A stretch of DNA of 64,000 nt from Spirometra erinaceieuropaei (lineage: Eukaryota; Platyhelminthes; Cestoda; Diphyllobothriidea; Diphyllobothriidae). Shown here one piece after another: positions 35,386 to 48,100 of the stretch. Within the stretch, counting starts at the first letter, position 1, and every line of letters starts with the position of its first letter. The notes under the pieces are model-generated. The model did not search any database and was not told the origin of the DNA. It saw nothing but the letters and a program-made list of their open reading frames with translations. The stretch spans positions 130,152 through 194,151 of the forward strand of contig CACRXP010000018.1 of NCBI GenBank assembly GCA_902702965.1, written 5' to 3'. A program made the position numbers and the translations under genes.

Positions 35386-36407
35386 GACGAAGACAGGTTC
35401 TCCGGAAGAGGTTTATTTAAGTGCTGACGTTTCAAAGAGCTGGGTCGGCTCTTCATTGTCAAAGCGTAAAATGCACTTAATCGATCAGAAATTTAATTTA
35501 AAAGGCAGTTGTGTTGCCCGGCCTCATGCTGATCAATTTTTCCTCTCCTCTCGCTGCCTCGGCCTCTCGGGAGATGGTTGACAGGCGTTTTGCCTGTGTG
35601 CTTTGTGAGTCACAACTCCGTCGAGGGGAACTGATTGGACTTTAGTCGGGAGGTCGGTCTGGCGGTTCTTCTTCTTCCTCACCGAGTAAACTCAGCGTCG
35701 GGCTATCTCCGTGCGGCCTTCTTAAGTCCGGTGTGGTTATTTGGTCCTGAGCTCTACGATTGTGATGACGGTGGACTTTGTAAGCTGCAGGAAGGTCCAG
35801 ATGCCTGTTGATAGAGTGGGCATCGGAGAACCACGCCTCGAGAGTTAGCCGTTTTGCTTTTGTATTGCCTCGGCCTAAGGTGGTAGCCCTCTGAAGGTCA
35901 AAAGTATGCCCCGTTTCTCCAACGGGTGTTGCTAGTTAAGAGTTAGGGTCTAACCTCCGAGTGGCCGATTTGTGTTCTTGTAGGCGAATTTGCAACTTCT
36001 GCCCGGTTTCGCCCAAATAGTTTCAGTCGCTCTCATTGCAATTTATTTTGTAGATGACTGCTGAGGTTTCAGCGGGTGGCAATGGGTCCTTAGGTTGCAT
36101 TAGGCGACGTCGAATTGTTGCTTGTGGTCGATGGGCTATGCCTACTCTGGTGGGTTGTAACAGTCGCGAGACCGCTTCAGAGACCCCTATAACGTAAGGA
36201 ATGGCCCTACAGACTTCGGTTTGCTGCTCATTTGGCCGTAGTCTGGGCGCCCAACGCCTGCTTCTCTCGATGAAATGCCTGGGATAACCATTGGCTGCAA
36301 ATAGGTTCACAAGGTACAATCGTTCGGCCCTTTTATCTTCTGGTGTGCTACAGTGTGTTTCGACGTCAGCACTTGAATAAACCTCTTCCGGAGAGCCTGT
36401 CTTCGTC
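35386..36407 (-). mobile_element. Penelope-like derivative bounded by 44-bp inverted repeats
   Basis: Termini 35386-35429 and 36364-36407 are inverse copies with 2 mismatches in 44. Between them, on the minus strand, is a PLE C-terminal region: LFAANGYPRHFIERSRR, RVGIAHRPQATIRRR, PKDPLPPAETSAVIYKINC, then a stop, then NYLGETGQKLQIRLQEHKSA, HTFDLQRATTLGRGNTK and LTLEAWFSDAHSINRHLDLP. At least two in-frame stops, so it is non-functional. RT palm motifs are missing: only the thumb-to-GIY-YIG part remains. A near-identical copy without a seen far end starts at 63190. Confidence 0.75.
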
Positions 36408-38240
36408 TTTAAATACTCAACCCGGAGATCTCAACTTCGCCAATCTGAATAAATCTACTGCGCCATTGATCGTGCCTTCGTTTCTTTTAAACTAATCTTT
36501 CTTTTTTGTTGTTTGTCAGCTTAATTCACATTACACTGAAATCAGCGTGATGTAAGAAAACTCATAGCGCGCACCGTGTTTGCACTAGGGTCCATTTGGC
36601 CTAACAGCGTGCACTGTGACATATCTCGGGTGAACAATGTCGCAAAATAGACCGATTCGATCAGAAAAACTGCCAAAACCAGCGTAAACGCAAGCTGCGT
36701 CTCTGATTAATAGAAGACACTGCCCACCTTAGGAACGAAATACTCTCGAACGGACGTCGTTGCCAATTACCGCGGCTGGCAAGATTTTTGTAAACTCGTA
36801 GCAACAATTAACGTGTGTATACCTTCCGTCCTGTGAATGCTAGGCTGTCTCCGTGAACAACGCGTGACACCTGGTGGTAACTAATTACTGCTGCGTGAGA
36901 AAGACCCTTCGGATGAAATGCAACGACAGCCTTGACCGTATGGAATGAGACCGGTGTTGATGGCGGCCGTGCACCCAAAATATCATAGATCTGTAACGAT
37001 ATACTGAAGGTTGTAAAGTAGCACCGGTTTACATAAAGTCGAAACAGCCGTTCTATTACACAGTAGCCGTCTTTTTCTACTGCCCAATAAGGCTATTGAA
37101 AGTTGGGTAGTGTTCGAAAGGGTTCTAGAGCGTAAAATGGAAATGTGAGCGACAGGCATATATAAAACACGATGTTGAATCATGCAACATTTATATACTG
37201 CTGGCTGATAAGAAGTAGAAACGATCGTTGAAACAAGGGCTTTATTCGCCTGACGTTTAAGTTCTCACTTGAACCCATGACCAGAGACAGTGACAGAAAC
37301 GGGTGATTAGTGCACAGTAAGTTGCAGTATTTATAGGATGCAGTCGGCATACTACCGCATACCTATGGGAATTAACCGCTCTCTTCTTCATCAAGACTTG
37401 TTGCCTGCTGGTTCACTAATTGCTTGATGGCCGGCATGCAAGTTGTTTATTGGTGAAATCCCATCACCCGTGTTGGACGGTGACGTGATGATTGCTCGGC
37501 CATCAGCTGCTAGATGGGCTCGAGAGAGCCCGTAAGGCACAACGGAAAGAGTGAGTTCGGTTTGAACGATCGGTGAGCAATCTCTACCATTGTATATTCC
37601 CGATCGAAACGGACAGGGCAATGGGCCCGTGGCCCAATGCTGAGAGGACAATGGGAAAATGCATACTATATAAGTAGTCCTTATTTACAGTGTGAGATTT
37701 TTCTGGGTGGCCGAAAATCAGCTCTATCAAATGCCGGCGTCCTGGCGTAACCGAAATATCGAAGGATAATGCTGCTTGATAATTAATATTTTAACACCAC
37801 TCAGGTAATCTTTGTGGATCGGAAACACGTTTCAAAATATCGGCTAACATTTCATGAGGTAGCACATCTACTATACTACTGTAGTGCGCTTGTTTGGGCA
37901 TTTCAGTAAAACTAATGGAGGGAAAACAGACAGGAGCGAGATAAATACCGAAGTAGTGACATCCCATGTGCACACATCACACTGTGCTCTCTCAGCGATC
38001 GCACATGCTTCCGAAAGAAACTCGCCTTCCCCGTCTGCTCACTAACGTCGGTCAGTGCGTGCGTGCACCGTCCTTCAACTGCCCAGCCAGGTAGGCACTC
38101 AAGGTCTCGAGCAGGCACACCGCCTCGGTATGAACTGACCGTCTTTAAGCTGTGAGAAGGCGATCAATGTGCAACACTGACGGCACCTGCACACAAATAC
38201 TGCGTATTTCTGCAGGCGAGACTCTCTCCCACTGTAGAAT
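36408..38240. other. spacer with SINE fragment only
   Basis: Apart from the SINE/module at 37370-37660 and an isolated transposon tip at about 37847-37882, nothing is recognised. Confidence 0.4.
37370..37660. mobile_element. SINE head fragment plus associated repeat
   Basis: 37595-37660 holds the SINE leader CCCGATCGAAACGGACAGGG and GGGCCCGTGGCCCAATG, truncated after the A box. The preceding part (CATCACCCGTGTTGG, GATGATTGCTCGGC, GAGAGAGCCC) is also found at about 22690-22790 and 53060-53110 and may be a second module that travels with the SINE. Confidence 0.5.
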
Positions 38241-38789
38241 TATACAGTAGGTGGGCTAACTTATGAAATGCCAGACGAAATTCCGAAATGGGTTTCCGTT
38301 TCGTAAAGACTAATTATGTGGTTTCGTAAAACTAATCATCGAGCAGCATGATTCTATAATATTTCAGTTAACCGAGGACGCCGGCTTTCAAACAAACTTC
38401 TTTTCGGCTTGATGCAGGGACACGCTGGAAAAATGGCTATTTAACTAGCACGCGTCCTTCTTATTGATTTTCGATGTCCTTAAGAAGTGAATTGTATTTC
38501 GTGAAAAACATGCAAAAAAATATTCATCCTTTCACTCTTTCGGCAGAAGATCACGTCCTCTTTCAATTTTATACTCGAAGGAAGGGTAGAATTTGGTTTT
38601 AAAAACTATTCCAATTCAAGAATATTTTGAACTCGACCTGCCGTTACACTCGCATTCAGGACTTCCAATCTGCATACCATATATTTTCCGCGTACGGAAA
38701 ACCGTAAATTTCTCTACGGTATTCAGAGGAGACCATATGGGGTTCATAGAATTTAGGGTAAAATCGCAATTGGTAGCCAGGAATCGGGG

Positions 38790-39070
38790 AGTGGACGCTG
38801 ACCTTAACCTTAATCCTAACCTTAACCCTAATCCTAACCTCAACCTTAAACGGTAACCGTTAACCCTAACGGCAACCCTAAACCTAGCCGAAATCGTAAA
38901 CGTAACCGTAGTCCCTAGAAAAGGCCGTAATTGAGAAACCTAACCGTAATACTGATACCTATTCGTACGCTCAAACCCTAACCGTAACCCGAAAACCTAA
39001 GCCTTAAGGCATAATCCTAACCCGAAAATCAGAAACCATTGACCGGGACCCTAATCCTAATCTCAAACGT
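38790..39070. repeat. telomere-like degenerate array inside a transposon
   Basis: CCTTAACCTTAATCCTAACC-type units decaying into CGTAAC and CCGTAA variants, lying between the left arm and the short right arm of the palindromic element 38245-39429. Frames over it are repeat artefacts. Confidence 0.75.
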
Positions 39071-39190
39071 ATTATGAAAGCCAAATGGGTCAGATGTGAT
39101 TATGGAGCCCCACAAAACAGCCGCAAAGACAAAGCCCCCGCCCCCTGAAATACGGATCCTGGCTACCAACTGCGATCTAGCCGAATTTAG
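39055..39190 (+). repeat. short dispersed repeat shared with 12060-12200
   Basis: Both copies follow CCTAATC/CCTAACC units and share AATGGGTCAGATG, a GCCCC/CCCC segment, ACAAA(G)CCCCCGC, AATACGG and CTGC(A/G)ATCTAGCC. It appears to be the 3' companion of the telomere-like arrays. Confidence 0.55.
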
Positions 39191-39489
39191 CAGGGGATTT
39201 GATCCATATTGTTAACTTTGAAAGCAACACTAGTAAATGCAGAGTCATGGCGTTTTGTGAACGGCCATTTCGCGGTACTAAAAAATTTCACAATAATAAA
39301 CTTTTTTAAAACCAAATTATGCCCTTCCTTCGAGTTGATTGGTTATACAGCCTAACTTGATCAATCTTTTCGTAATAAAAAGGTATTTCGGAATTTCGGC
39401 TGACATTTCATGAGTTAGCCCACCTACTGTACCATCAGCAGTAGCGATCAGTTACCGTGCCTAATCGGCGTGCCGGTGTGTTTCTGACC

Positions 39490-39800
39490 GCTTTGAGACT
39501 AGGACATGGACAGTTCGACCGTCGATTCCGACGATGTTCACCGTGCGCCACTTACCAAGGTGCAGTAGGCACGGTGACTTGTACGTGAATTAATTTATAG
39601 TGATAGTAGACTTGCGCAGCATCCACCGCGCTCCCACTTTCCACCTGGACCCGGTGTCAAGACAGAGTCAATAAGACCGGAAGCGGAGGAGGGCGCAGCA
39701 GGTGTTTGGCATGCCGTACACGCACCTAGGCGCGCCACCACAACCCCCGGTCCACAGCATACACTTGACCAAGATTATACACTAACAATAGCGACAACAA
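39490..39800 (-). repeat. dispersed repeat family R2, minus copy
   Basis: Starts 60 bp after the palindromic element ending at 39429. Marks: GTTCGACCGTCGATTCCGAC, CACCTGGACCCGGTGTCAAG, and CACCTAGGCGCGCCACCACA. Confidence 0.55.
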
Positions 39801-41080
39801 CACTCCAACAGGGGTCAGAAGGACGAGGATGACTGAGCAAACATGCCCATTAACTGTATACCCAGCGGGAGCGCAAGCGCATCTACCGACAGGTGATCCG
39901 GTGTCGGCGAACTGCCAGCGCACACCAGGCTGCGAAGGCCATGGTTTGCTGATCCTAGCATAGTAGACGCTTTCAGACCTGTTGGCGAGACTAGGATATA
40001 CCAGTACCACGTCAGACGTTGCAAGGAGGATGACTAGTATTTTAAAAAACGAGTTAAAACTCGGCGGCCTCATCAAGGCCGAAAGCATCACAGTAACCCC
40101 GTCGAATAGGGATAATAGTCGATAGTTAACAGTAGGGTGTTCCTGATCGTGCTTGTCAGCTATAGTTCATTTTTTCTCAGTTCATGAGAAGTCTCTTGAC
40201 ATGCCTTTTGAGGACAACCAGGGAAAGTAATTAACCTGGCAGGAAACGCCTTTATCACAGCAAAAAAGGAAACCTTGGTGGGAATAGCCGAAAGCTTCAT
40301 TTTGGAAAAAATCACGCAATCGACTTGTTTTCACACTGCATAGCATACGTATCCCTGAACGAAACCCAGACCACAAATAATCATGTGCACGGTCTGTTCA
40401 GTTTTGGGATGGGTATGCATTATACTATCTCGATTTTTTACAGGATTTTCCCTTTTTTCAAAAAAATTCACTGGTTCCTGGCAAATTAATGCATGGTGCC
40501 TTCGCCTATTTGTTCATGGCTTATTTTCCCTTATTTTTTAACTGTGCGCCCGGGGTCATTCATTTGGAATGGGTTCTGCGTTGGTCGTCATTCGTAGCGT
40601 ATTTCAGGAATACTTCAATGAACAGAATAACAACTCCACCACGTCCGTGCTCCTAGTCTTAAGGAGAATCGGATTGGCTGCCAAACTCCCTGCTATAATT
40701 TTGCAATCTGACAGATGACACCCTGCAAACGGTGAACGTTATTTACGTAACCTGAGGGCTAATGCCGTTCATCAGAGAACTTTAGGAGGCAACACTACAT
40801 TACCCGAGGTGTTGCTTTGGAGCTACTTGTCTCTACGATTGTAGCGACGTCCGGATATCCTTGTCAACATGCGGACCGACTACTAGACTCTGGAAATTAG
40901 GTGTTTTTCGGGTTTTCTCTGCGACCTCGATGACACTTCCCCTGGCATGCTCGTGCATTACAGAGGGTTTGCCGAACTGAATTCATTCAAGAGCACTACC
41001 GACAATGTTCGCTTCGGCCAGTAATGTCCCCGACCAACACCTCCAACCACCACGCATCGGGTAGCTCGGTGTTCAAGGCG
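39800..41080. other. no gene recognised
   Basis: The 121-codon minus frame at 39726-40091 overlaps an R2 copy and has two hydrophobic stretches but no supporting homologue or paralogue; treated as chance. Confidence 0.35.
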
Positions 41081-41345
41081 TGCCCCAAAGAATGGGCGCA
41101 GCACCGTCGACTTGCGCTTAAGTCAGTTTACAGTGAGGCAGACTTGCACAGCATCCACCGCACCCCCATCTCGTCCATCTTGATCCGGTGACAGGACAAT
41201 GTCAAGACGATCGGAGGTGGGCGGGGGCACAGTGGCCGGCAGAGCTAAACGTCCCGTCTACGTGTGCCACGCACGACCTGGCTTCCACTGCATGCACTAG
41301 GCTTCTGCAAGGGCGGTTGAGTTCCACATGCGTGAGAGTGCCATC
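41080..41345 (-). repeat. dispersed repeat family R2, minus copy
   Basis: Degenerate copy with CAGCATCCACCGCACCCCC and GTCAAGACGATCGGAGG marks, merging at 41345 into a plus-strand LINE RT fragment. Confidence 0.45.
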
Positions 41346-41990
41346 ATGGAGACGTTAAGGAGTGCTGGGCTTTGCGAGTGGAGGACGAGCGTAAACTGGG
41401 GGTATCTGACCACCACTGCGTGAGGACCATCCTTCGGGTGAAGTTCACCGACTTCGTCTCAAATGAGACAGTCCGCGCTCGCTGCGACAACATTGCAAGG
41501 ATAACTCCGTCCATCCAAGAAAGACGACTGAGGTGGTTCGGGCATGTTCTTCGTCGTCCACCTCAGGAGTTCAGCGTTATTGCCCTTGATCCGGCACCGT
41601 TGCCCCACTGAAGGCGTCGAAGAGGGGGTCAGTTCAAAACCTGGCTTGACACAGTTTGTCAAGACATGAGGTGGTTCTTGGACCTTTGGTATTCGGTCTA
41701 CTTCGTTGGCGGAGGGAATGGGTTGAACTGTCCAGATCTGATGCCGCGGATCGTTACGCATGGAGAGGTACAGTTCGTGACATCATCGAGGCCGGCTAGA
41801 TTAGGCATGATCGCAGCCGTATCAAGTGCAAGTACAAAGAGTCATTGAAGCCTGACTCTCAGCCCGCCAGTCCCTCCACAGGTGATTGAGCTGTCCCTTC
41901 GGTTGGCAACCTTCCACGTCACGATTCTTAGCTCGTCGCGAGGGAATCAAGTGCGTCACTCCCCTCTTCCCATTTCCCTGCTGCACTGAG
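41345..41990 (+). mobile_element. LINE 3' end: RT C-terminus and 3' UTR
   Basis: Plus frame: VEDERKLGVSDHHCVRTILR, KFTDFVSNETVRARCDNIAR, ERRLRWFGHVLRRPPQE, then in a shifted frame a W-rich tail. The block RRLRWFGHVLRR is typical of the C-terminus of LINE reverse transcriptases. A stop follows LPH at 41611. 41850-41990 matches the 3' UTR at 19650-19870. Confidence 0.7.
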
Positions 41991-42146
41991 CTGCACTATC
42001 GGTAAACAAGGGTTAGGTCTACCGACTACAGGCACGCTTCTGTGTAGGTTGATTATGGGGGCAAAAAATACGACTTTTTAGTTCTATTGAAAATATTGGC
42101 AGTTGGTGTACTTCAAAGAGAACAGTCACAGAGACGGCACCGGTAC

Positions 42147-45100
42147 TCAGTACCAGTACGTGGGGAAGCGTTTCCGCTTGTCCAGCGGAGCATACAGACG
42201 TGTCAGCTCCTCCTCAAAGGTCTCCAAGTGGGGAGTGCTGACAAAGTCTACCGTCTGCTTCGTGACCACCTCCGCGGGCGTGTCTTTGTCGCCGGCTTCA
42301 GCAACCTCAGGGTCTGTGAGGTCATCGAGAATGCGTGCGGCCACAGGCAGCGGAAGCAGATGACCGGTCCTGGCGGAGACACGCACTCGGTTGCCCTTTG
42401 TGTCATAGCGCCAGACTGCTTGACAGGGCGCGTTGTCCGAGGGGTCGATGAGGGCCACCTGGCAGAAATATATTACAAGGAATATACATTAAAATACTAC
42501 ATTATTACACTGTAGTATTACTAGTTACCCATATCACTTCGTATTATTATATATTATGCGGGAAGGAATACTGACAAAGACATGAGAGACCGGGGTGGCC
42601 ATTTTCGGCTTACTAGCCGTCGTCAGCCGGTTAAACACGGCCCCCGGCCTGGACTACCTATGATTCAAAACTAAGTTCTTTAGTCACCGAACGTTCTACC
42701 ATTGGTGAGCGGATGCGCTGCCCTGTCGGGTGAGATAGGGGATAGTTTGTATCAGGGAAGGCGTTCACCGATCAGGGTAAGGGATATACTTGCCCAGTTG
42801 CCCCTTGGCGCACAATCTTGAGGACTTGAAAAGTCTACTGGGGACCAGTAATGGTGAAGGAGGAAGCCTGGCTTGCTGACAAGTTAGGAATAACAAACCC
42901 GGTCTTCGATGTCCTGTTCTGTGCTGCTTCCCGCACAATTGTATACTACATATACAGTAGATAAGATGGTGCCGACAAAGACAAGGGAGAATGGAATGGC
43001 CATTTCTGGCTTATTAGCCGTCATCAGCCAGTCATACCCGACCTCAAGTGTGGATCACTTGAGATTCGAATCCGGGATCTTTGGTTATGGAGTTTGACAC
43101 TACCATTGAGCCACGGGCCCATTGTTCTGTCGATTGTGCGACTGCCTGCGAGGGTTCTAGTATGAGCCCCAAGGCACAACGGAACGAGCATGTTCCGTAA
43201 CCTGATCGGTGAGCGCCCGCTGACATAATACATATACAGTGAATTTGCTAACTCAGGAAATGTGCTCAAATCCACGAAACATCTCTTTTCACTCGGAACA
43301 CCGCCCAAACATAACGACCAACATTCCCAACTAATAATTGGGAGACTTTTAAGTAAAATGAAAACACAAAATAGTAAAAGTAATATTGCGTTATTCAGTA
43401 CTGAAGAATTGTCTACAAGAGTAAAAATGACGAAAACGCCAAAAATCGTACCAAAGGAGAAAGCCTAAGCTTTAGAAGCACACACAAGATGTGGTTATGC
43501 AGTCACACCTGATGGACACAATACTGTTAGGGGTTAGGGTTAGGGGTTAAGGTCAGAGGTTAGGGAAACTATCTCTCAACCACTCAAGGTACAACCGCGC
43601 ATTCCCAATAGCTTTTCTTTAGCATGCAACTACTTTACCTCGTCGCCTGTGCGTTCCCTGGTCCCACCTGTAAAAAGCTCTATTACCACCGGTTCCGTAT
43701 TACAGGCGGCTGGAGTGTGTTGACCTCAGGTGCGGCTACATCTGATTTTGGCGTTTTGACTGCCATTCATCCTGAAGGTGAGGTTAGAGGGTGCTAACTA
43801 CGCGCTCCTTAGACTATGCCTTCCGATGAGGTGGACAGTAATCATGTTAAAAATACTGAGACCATGGTCGTTAAAATACTGCTAAATAAGAAGTTTACTT
43901 CATTTTTTGAAGCAGTTCAGAAAACGCCTCACCATCCATGATCTCCTTCTGATAAAGATAGGAACACTGAAATTATACCTTCCAGCTTAGTTAATCATGT
44001 CACTGCATACGGCTGTGTTGAGTTCGTGCAAGGTCTCAGCTACTGCCGTACATGGGTGAGGCGGCAGGTCTTGGACCCCTACAAGTTGAGTCGGCCCCTG
44101 CTTTCAAATAGATCACCTGTTTGTTAACAGCCACAGACGGTCGACCGGTGTACGGGAGGGGGGGAGGCGAAGCCAACACTGGGGAACTCATTCCCAAGTC
44201 GTCCGCGCTAAGAGTCGTGGCTTGAGATGTTTCCGACTGACCTCGGACTGAGAGCCGGACTGTAACGGTCCCTTCGCAATGCAACTTCTATGGAATTCTC
44301 ATCCGTATGAATCCCGAGCAGCCCTTATTGCTACCTGTTGCACGCTGTGGGAGACAGGTCGTGCGTAGCCAGCGTGATCCTTTCTAAGCAAAATCACATT
44401 TTAGAATCTCAGTTAATGTTGCAAGAGTTAGGTCATCCATGGCACATGCCAGCATGCGATAGAAATCGCCAGTTTCGCGTTTGAAAGTCCACGGTTGCAT
44501 GCGTCGCAATACAGGCCGAAACACCATTACTGGGGCCGAAATACTCGGTAAATCAGGTCCATGACAGCCACCTGAAATCACTGGCAAGGTTTGAAATGAA
44601 CTGTAGCAGGCGGAGCGGTATATTCGGGTGTGTGTGATTTCGCGCCTTCAAGTGCCAAACGACGTCAGGCATGCAACATAAACGGCAAATGCCTCCGCAC
44701 AGATCACCAGATATAAAACGCGAGAGGGCCCAATTGTCTGTCGGTACGAGAATGCAACTTCTCGTAGCAAGTAGAGGCGCAGAGCGTCAGCATGCCCAAA
44801 ATAATTGTGATCAGGCATAAAGGCAAAACGCAATCACTGATCTGCTAGACACTTACCTCCTCGTTTATCTTGAGGTACTTCTCCTCTGCAATCAGCGCCG
44901 AATTTGATTCCGAGCGACGGTAACGGGGATTCAGACCCTCGACGTAGACCAGGCGACGCATTTTCACCACGGAGCTGACCAAACCCACCTGCGAGATGAA
45001 AAAGATGACAGATGTCACAGGCAGTAGGGCAAAAGTTAGCATTCAAGAAAATGAAAATAGAACACGTGCGAACGACCTATTTGGGCCGTGTATTTCTCAT

Positions 45101-48100
45101 TTTGCCTATCTCCGATGATGTGCTCGAGTGCGAGTATGAAACGTCAGATGATAAAAGGAGGTCATAAAGTCAAGTTTGCCAGCAGTAACAACGGGTTGCT
45201 CTGCCTCGCACGAAAAAGTTCAGAGTACGGGGAGGTTTGAGTAGAGTGAGTGGCCGATCTCATAAAATGTTGGTTGAAATTCCGAAATGCGTTTTCAGTT
45301 AGAGAGGATTACTTAGGCGCGGTTGTAAGACTGATTATCTTGCGGCATAACCCTATAATATTTCGGACTCGGCAGGATGTCGGCTTTTGAATACACTGCA
45401 TTTCAATCTTCTGTAGAAACCTTACTCGGCAAAAAAATGGCTAATTAAGCAGCATTGCGTTTTTTACAGTGATTTTTGATGGTCTTGCAAATTAAAATTA
45501 AAATATGTTTTATAAAAATCATAAACAAAAATATGTTTTCTTTCAGTCGTTTGATAGAGAATCACGTCATCTTTGCATTTTATACTCAAAAAGGAGTATA
45601 ATTAGGTTTTAAAAAAGTTTTATAATCACCGAATAATCTGGAGCCTGATCATTCGTTGCACTAGCCCTTAATGATCTCAGTCCACAAGGTTCATGATGAA
45701 CGGCCAGGTACGAAGCTATTTGAATGGACATTGTGCGGTCTTAAGAAATCTCACAGAAACTCCTCTGAAACCTAATTACACTCCTTCTTTATGTATAAAA
45801 TATAAAGAAGACGTAATTCTCTATAAAACGACTGAAAGAAAACATATTATCGTTTATGGTTTTTATAAAATACATTTTAATTTACAAGACCATCGAAAAT
45901 CAATGTGAAAAACGCATGCTACTTAAGTAGCCATTTTTTACCGAGTAAGGCTTCTACAGAAGATTGAAATGCAGTGTATTCAAAAGCCGACATCCTGCCG
46001 AGTCCGAAATATTATAGGATTATGCCGCAAGATAATCAGCATTACAACCGCGCCTAAGTAATCCTTTCTAATTGAAGACGCATTTCGGGATTTCAGCCAA
46101 CACTTTATGAGATCGGTCACTCATTGCAGCTTGGATTTTTGGGAAACCAATACAATACAGACATGTCAAGCTAATAAAAAGTCCTATAAGCAATGTTATG
46201 CCTGTCCTACGTACTCACACACGACGGAAAACGTCAGAAAATAAAGCAAGCCAGGTGTCATCTGGGTTAATTTACATATCCCCGCGATAGAAACTCCGGT
46301 ACAGGGAGGCATTCGGGTTTCAATAAAATCTTCTTTTTTAAACGCACTTTACCTTGCCTTTGCTTGGACCCTTCAAGACAAGGACGCGGTCGCCCTTGAA
46401 GATGGTTTGAGTTTCCGGCGGCATTGGCTCCAGTTTCTGCGCAACCTTCTTGCCGTCCGGATGGACGACGCACCATTCCGTGTCGTAGGGAAACTCCGAG
46501 AGCCGGTTCGCGATGTTCCAGGGCGGCGTCTCGACAAAACGCCATACGGGCAGGTATTTTTCCTCGGCGTACTGAAGAGTTTAGGTCAAAGTACGGGAAG
46601 ACAGTGAATACATAAGAGGGCAAGAGCCACATTCGGGCGAAAAGTGCTTTATACAGCCACTCTCCACAGCTTTTAAGGTTACATGAGGTAGCGAAGGAAA
46701 ATGAGCAGAAATTGGATGAGTCACGGCACAGGCGATGGGTTTTAAACTGGCGGCTACTGTGGTTGAGTTAGCCTCGCCAATGTCATGGGATGTAACTAAT
46801 CTCATTTGGTGCAGGGGGACAGTTTCCTTGCCTTAATCTGGTATTTAGACGGAACGCAGGAGGTTAGATGTGGAAACACTTGTGGCCGACAGCCATCACC
46901 ACGATATCCGGCGCCTTCGACGCACACTGAGTCAGAGCCACTCATCACCCACGTTAGCGGTTCCAGGCGCGCTGACCTTACTACGATCTGACCGACTGCA
47001 ATCATACTAATCGGGGCTTCATCTGGTCATTGTCGCGCTCATGGTACAACTACAACCTTAGGTGCCACATGCCCCGACAGACATTCGTAAAACACAAACC
47101 TTCCAGTAGGGTAACTCGGCGACATCTGGTTGGCTTTCCCCATGGCAAAGGTTAAAATTGCGTGCGCGAACTTGGACAGCACACGACTTTTCAGATTCGG
47201 CCGCGATATTTGAAAATTTGTACGAACTGCTACCATGTCAAGTAGGCGTATGACCCTCACTGTTGTGATTAGGATCTCACTCGATCTCATCCTGTCCACC
47301 CACCAGATTGCTACTGGCGACAACGAACGTTGTGCCATAGAACACATACCATATATAATACATAAGCAGCTCACTATGAGTGTAGCAGGCCAGACGCAGA
47401 CAGCTGCTTCACGGTCGTTAGCGATCATCGGTATGTCACAGGCCATATGAAGTGGTATGTCCGCTGTCGTCAGTAGAAGCTGGCGAGCAGACTGACGGGA
47501 TCGAGTGAGATCCCAATCACAACAGTGAAGGTCATACGCCTACTTGACATGTTTATATACCTCACTTCATGTGGCCAAGGGCATACTGATGATCGATGAC
47601 GACCGTGAAACAGCTGTCTGCTTCCAGCCTCTTAGTGAATTGCTACCAGTCTCGACGGAGTAATTGCGTCATACTCCCGACTGCAAATATCGTGGTATTC
47701 GCGAGTATTCCGAGAGCACAAGATAAATAATTACTATGCACAAATTATAGTGCTGCCACAGTAGATGTGCTACCTCAGGCAATGTTAACTGAAATTCCGA
47801 AATGTGTTTTCGATTTGGAAAGATTACTTAAGTAGGGTTGCAATGGTAGCTATCTTGCAGGATAGCCACAAGATATTTCAGCCGCGCCAAGATGCGGACT
47901 TTTAAGTTTCTTCCCGGTCGTCGTAGGGGGCGCTCACCGATCGTTCATACGGAACTCACTCGTTCCAATTGTATATTCCCGATCGAAACCGACAGGGCAA
48001 CGGACTCGTGGCCCAGTGGTTAGAGGCGTGGACTCCTAACTAACAGGTCGCGAGTTCAAGCCGCGGGTGTTCCACACTTCGAGATTGAGTATGACTGGCC

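Larger units (their letters stand above)
38245..39429. mobile_element. palindromic TA-flanked element carrying a telomere-like block
   Basis: Left end CAGTAGGTGGGCTAACTTATG preceded by TA (38243-38244) and right end CATGAGTTAGCCCACCTACTG followed by TA. The left half is well preserved to about 38760; the middle is replaced by a degenerate CCTAAC-rich block and a piece shared with 12060-12200, and only about 130 bp of right arm remains. Confidence 0.72.

Noticed and set aside
46267..46632. 121-aa minus frame
   Set aside because: It is an alternative frame over MRPL24 exon 46353-46571; the in-phase frame encodes the KOW-type core.
48002..48075. tRNA gene
   Set aside because: A and B boxes are present, but the acceptor stem does not close and the same sequence recurs at five other sites with a common downstream body: it is the head of a SINE.
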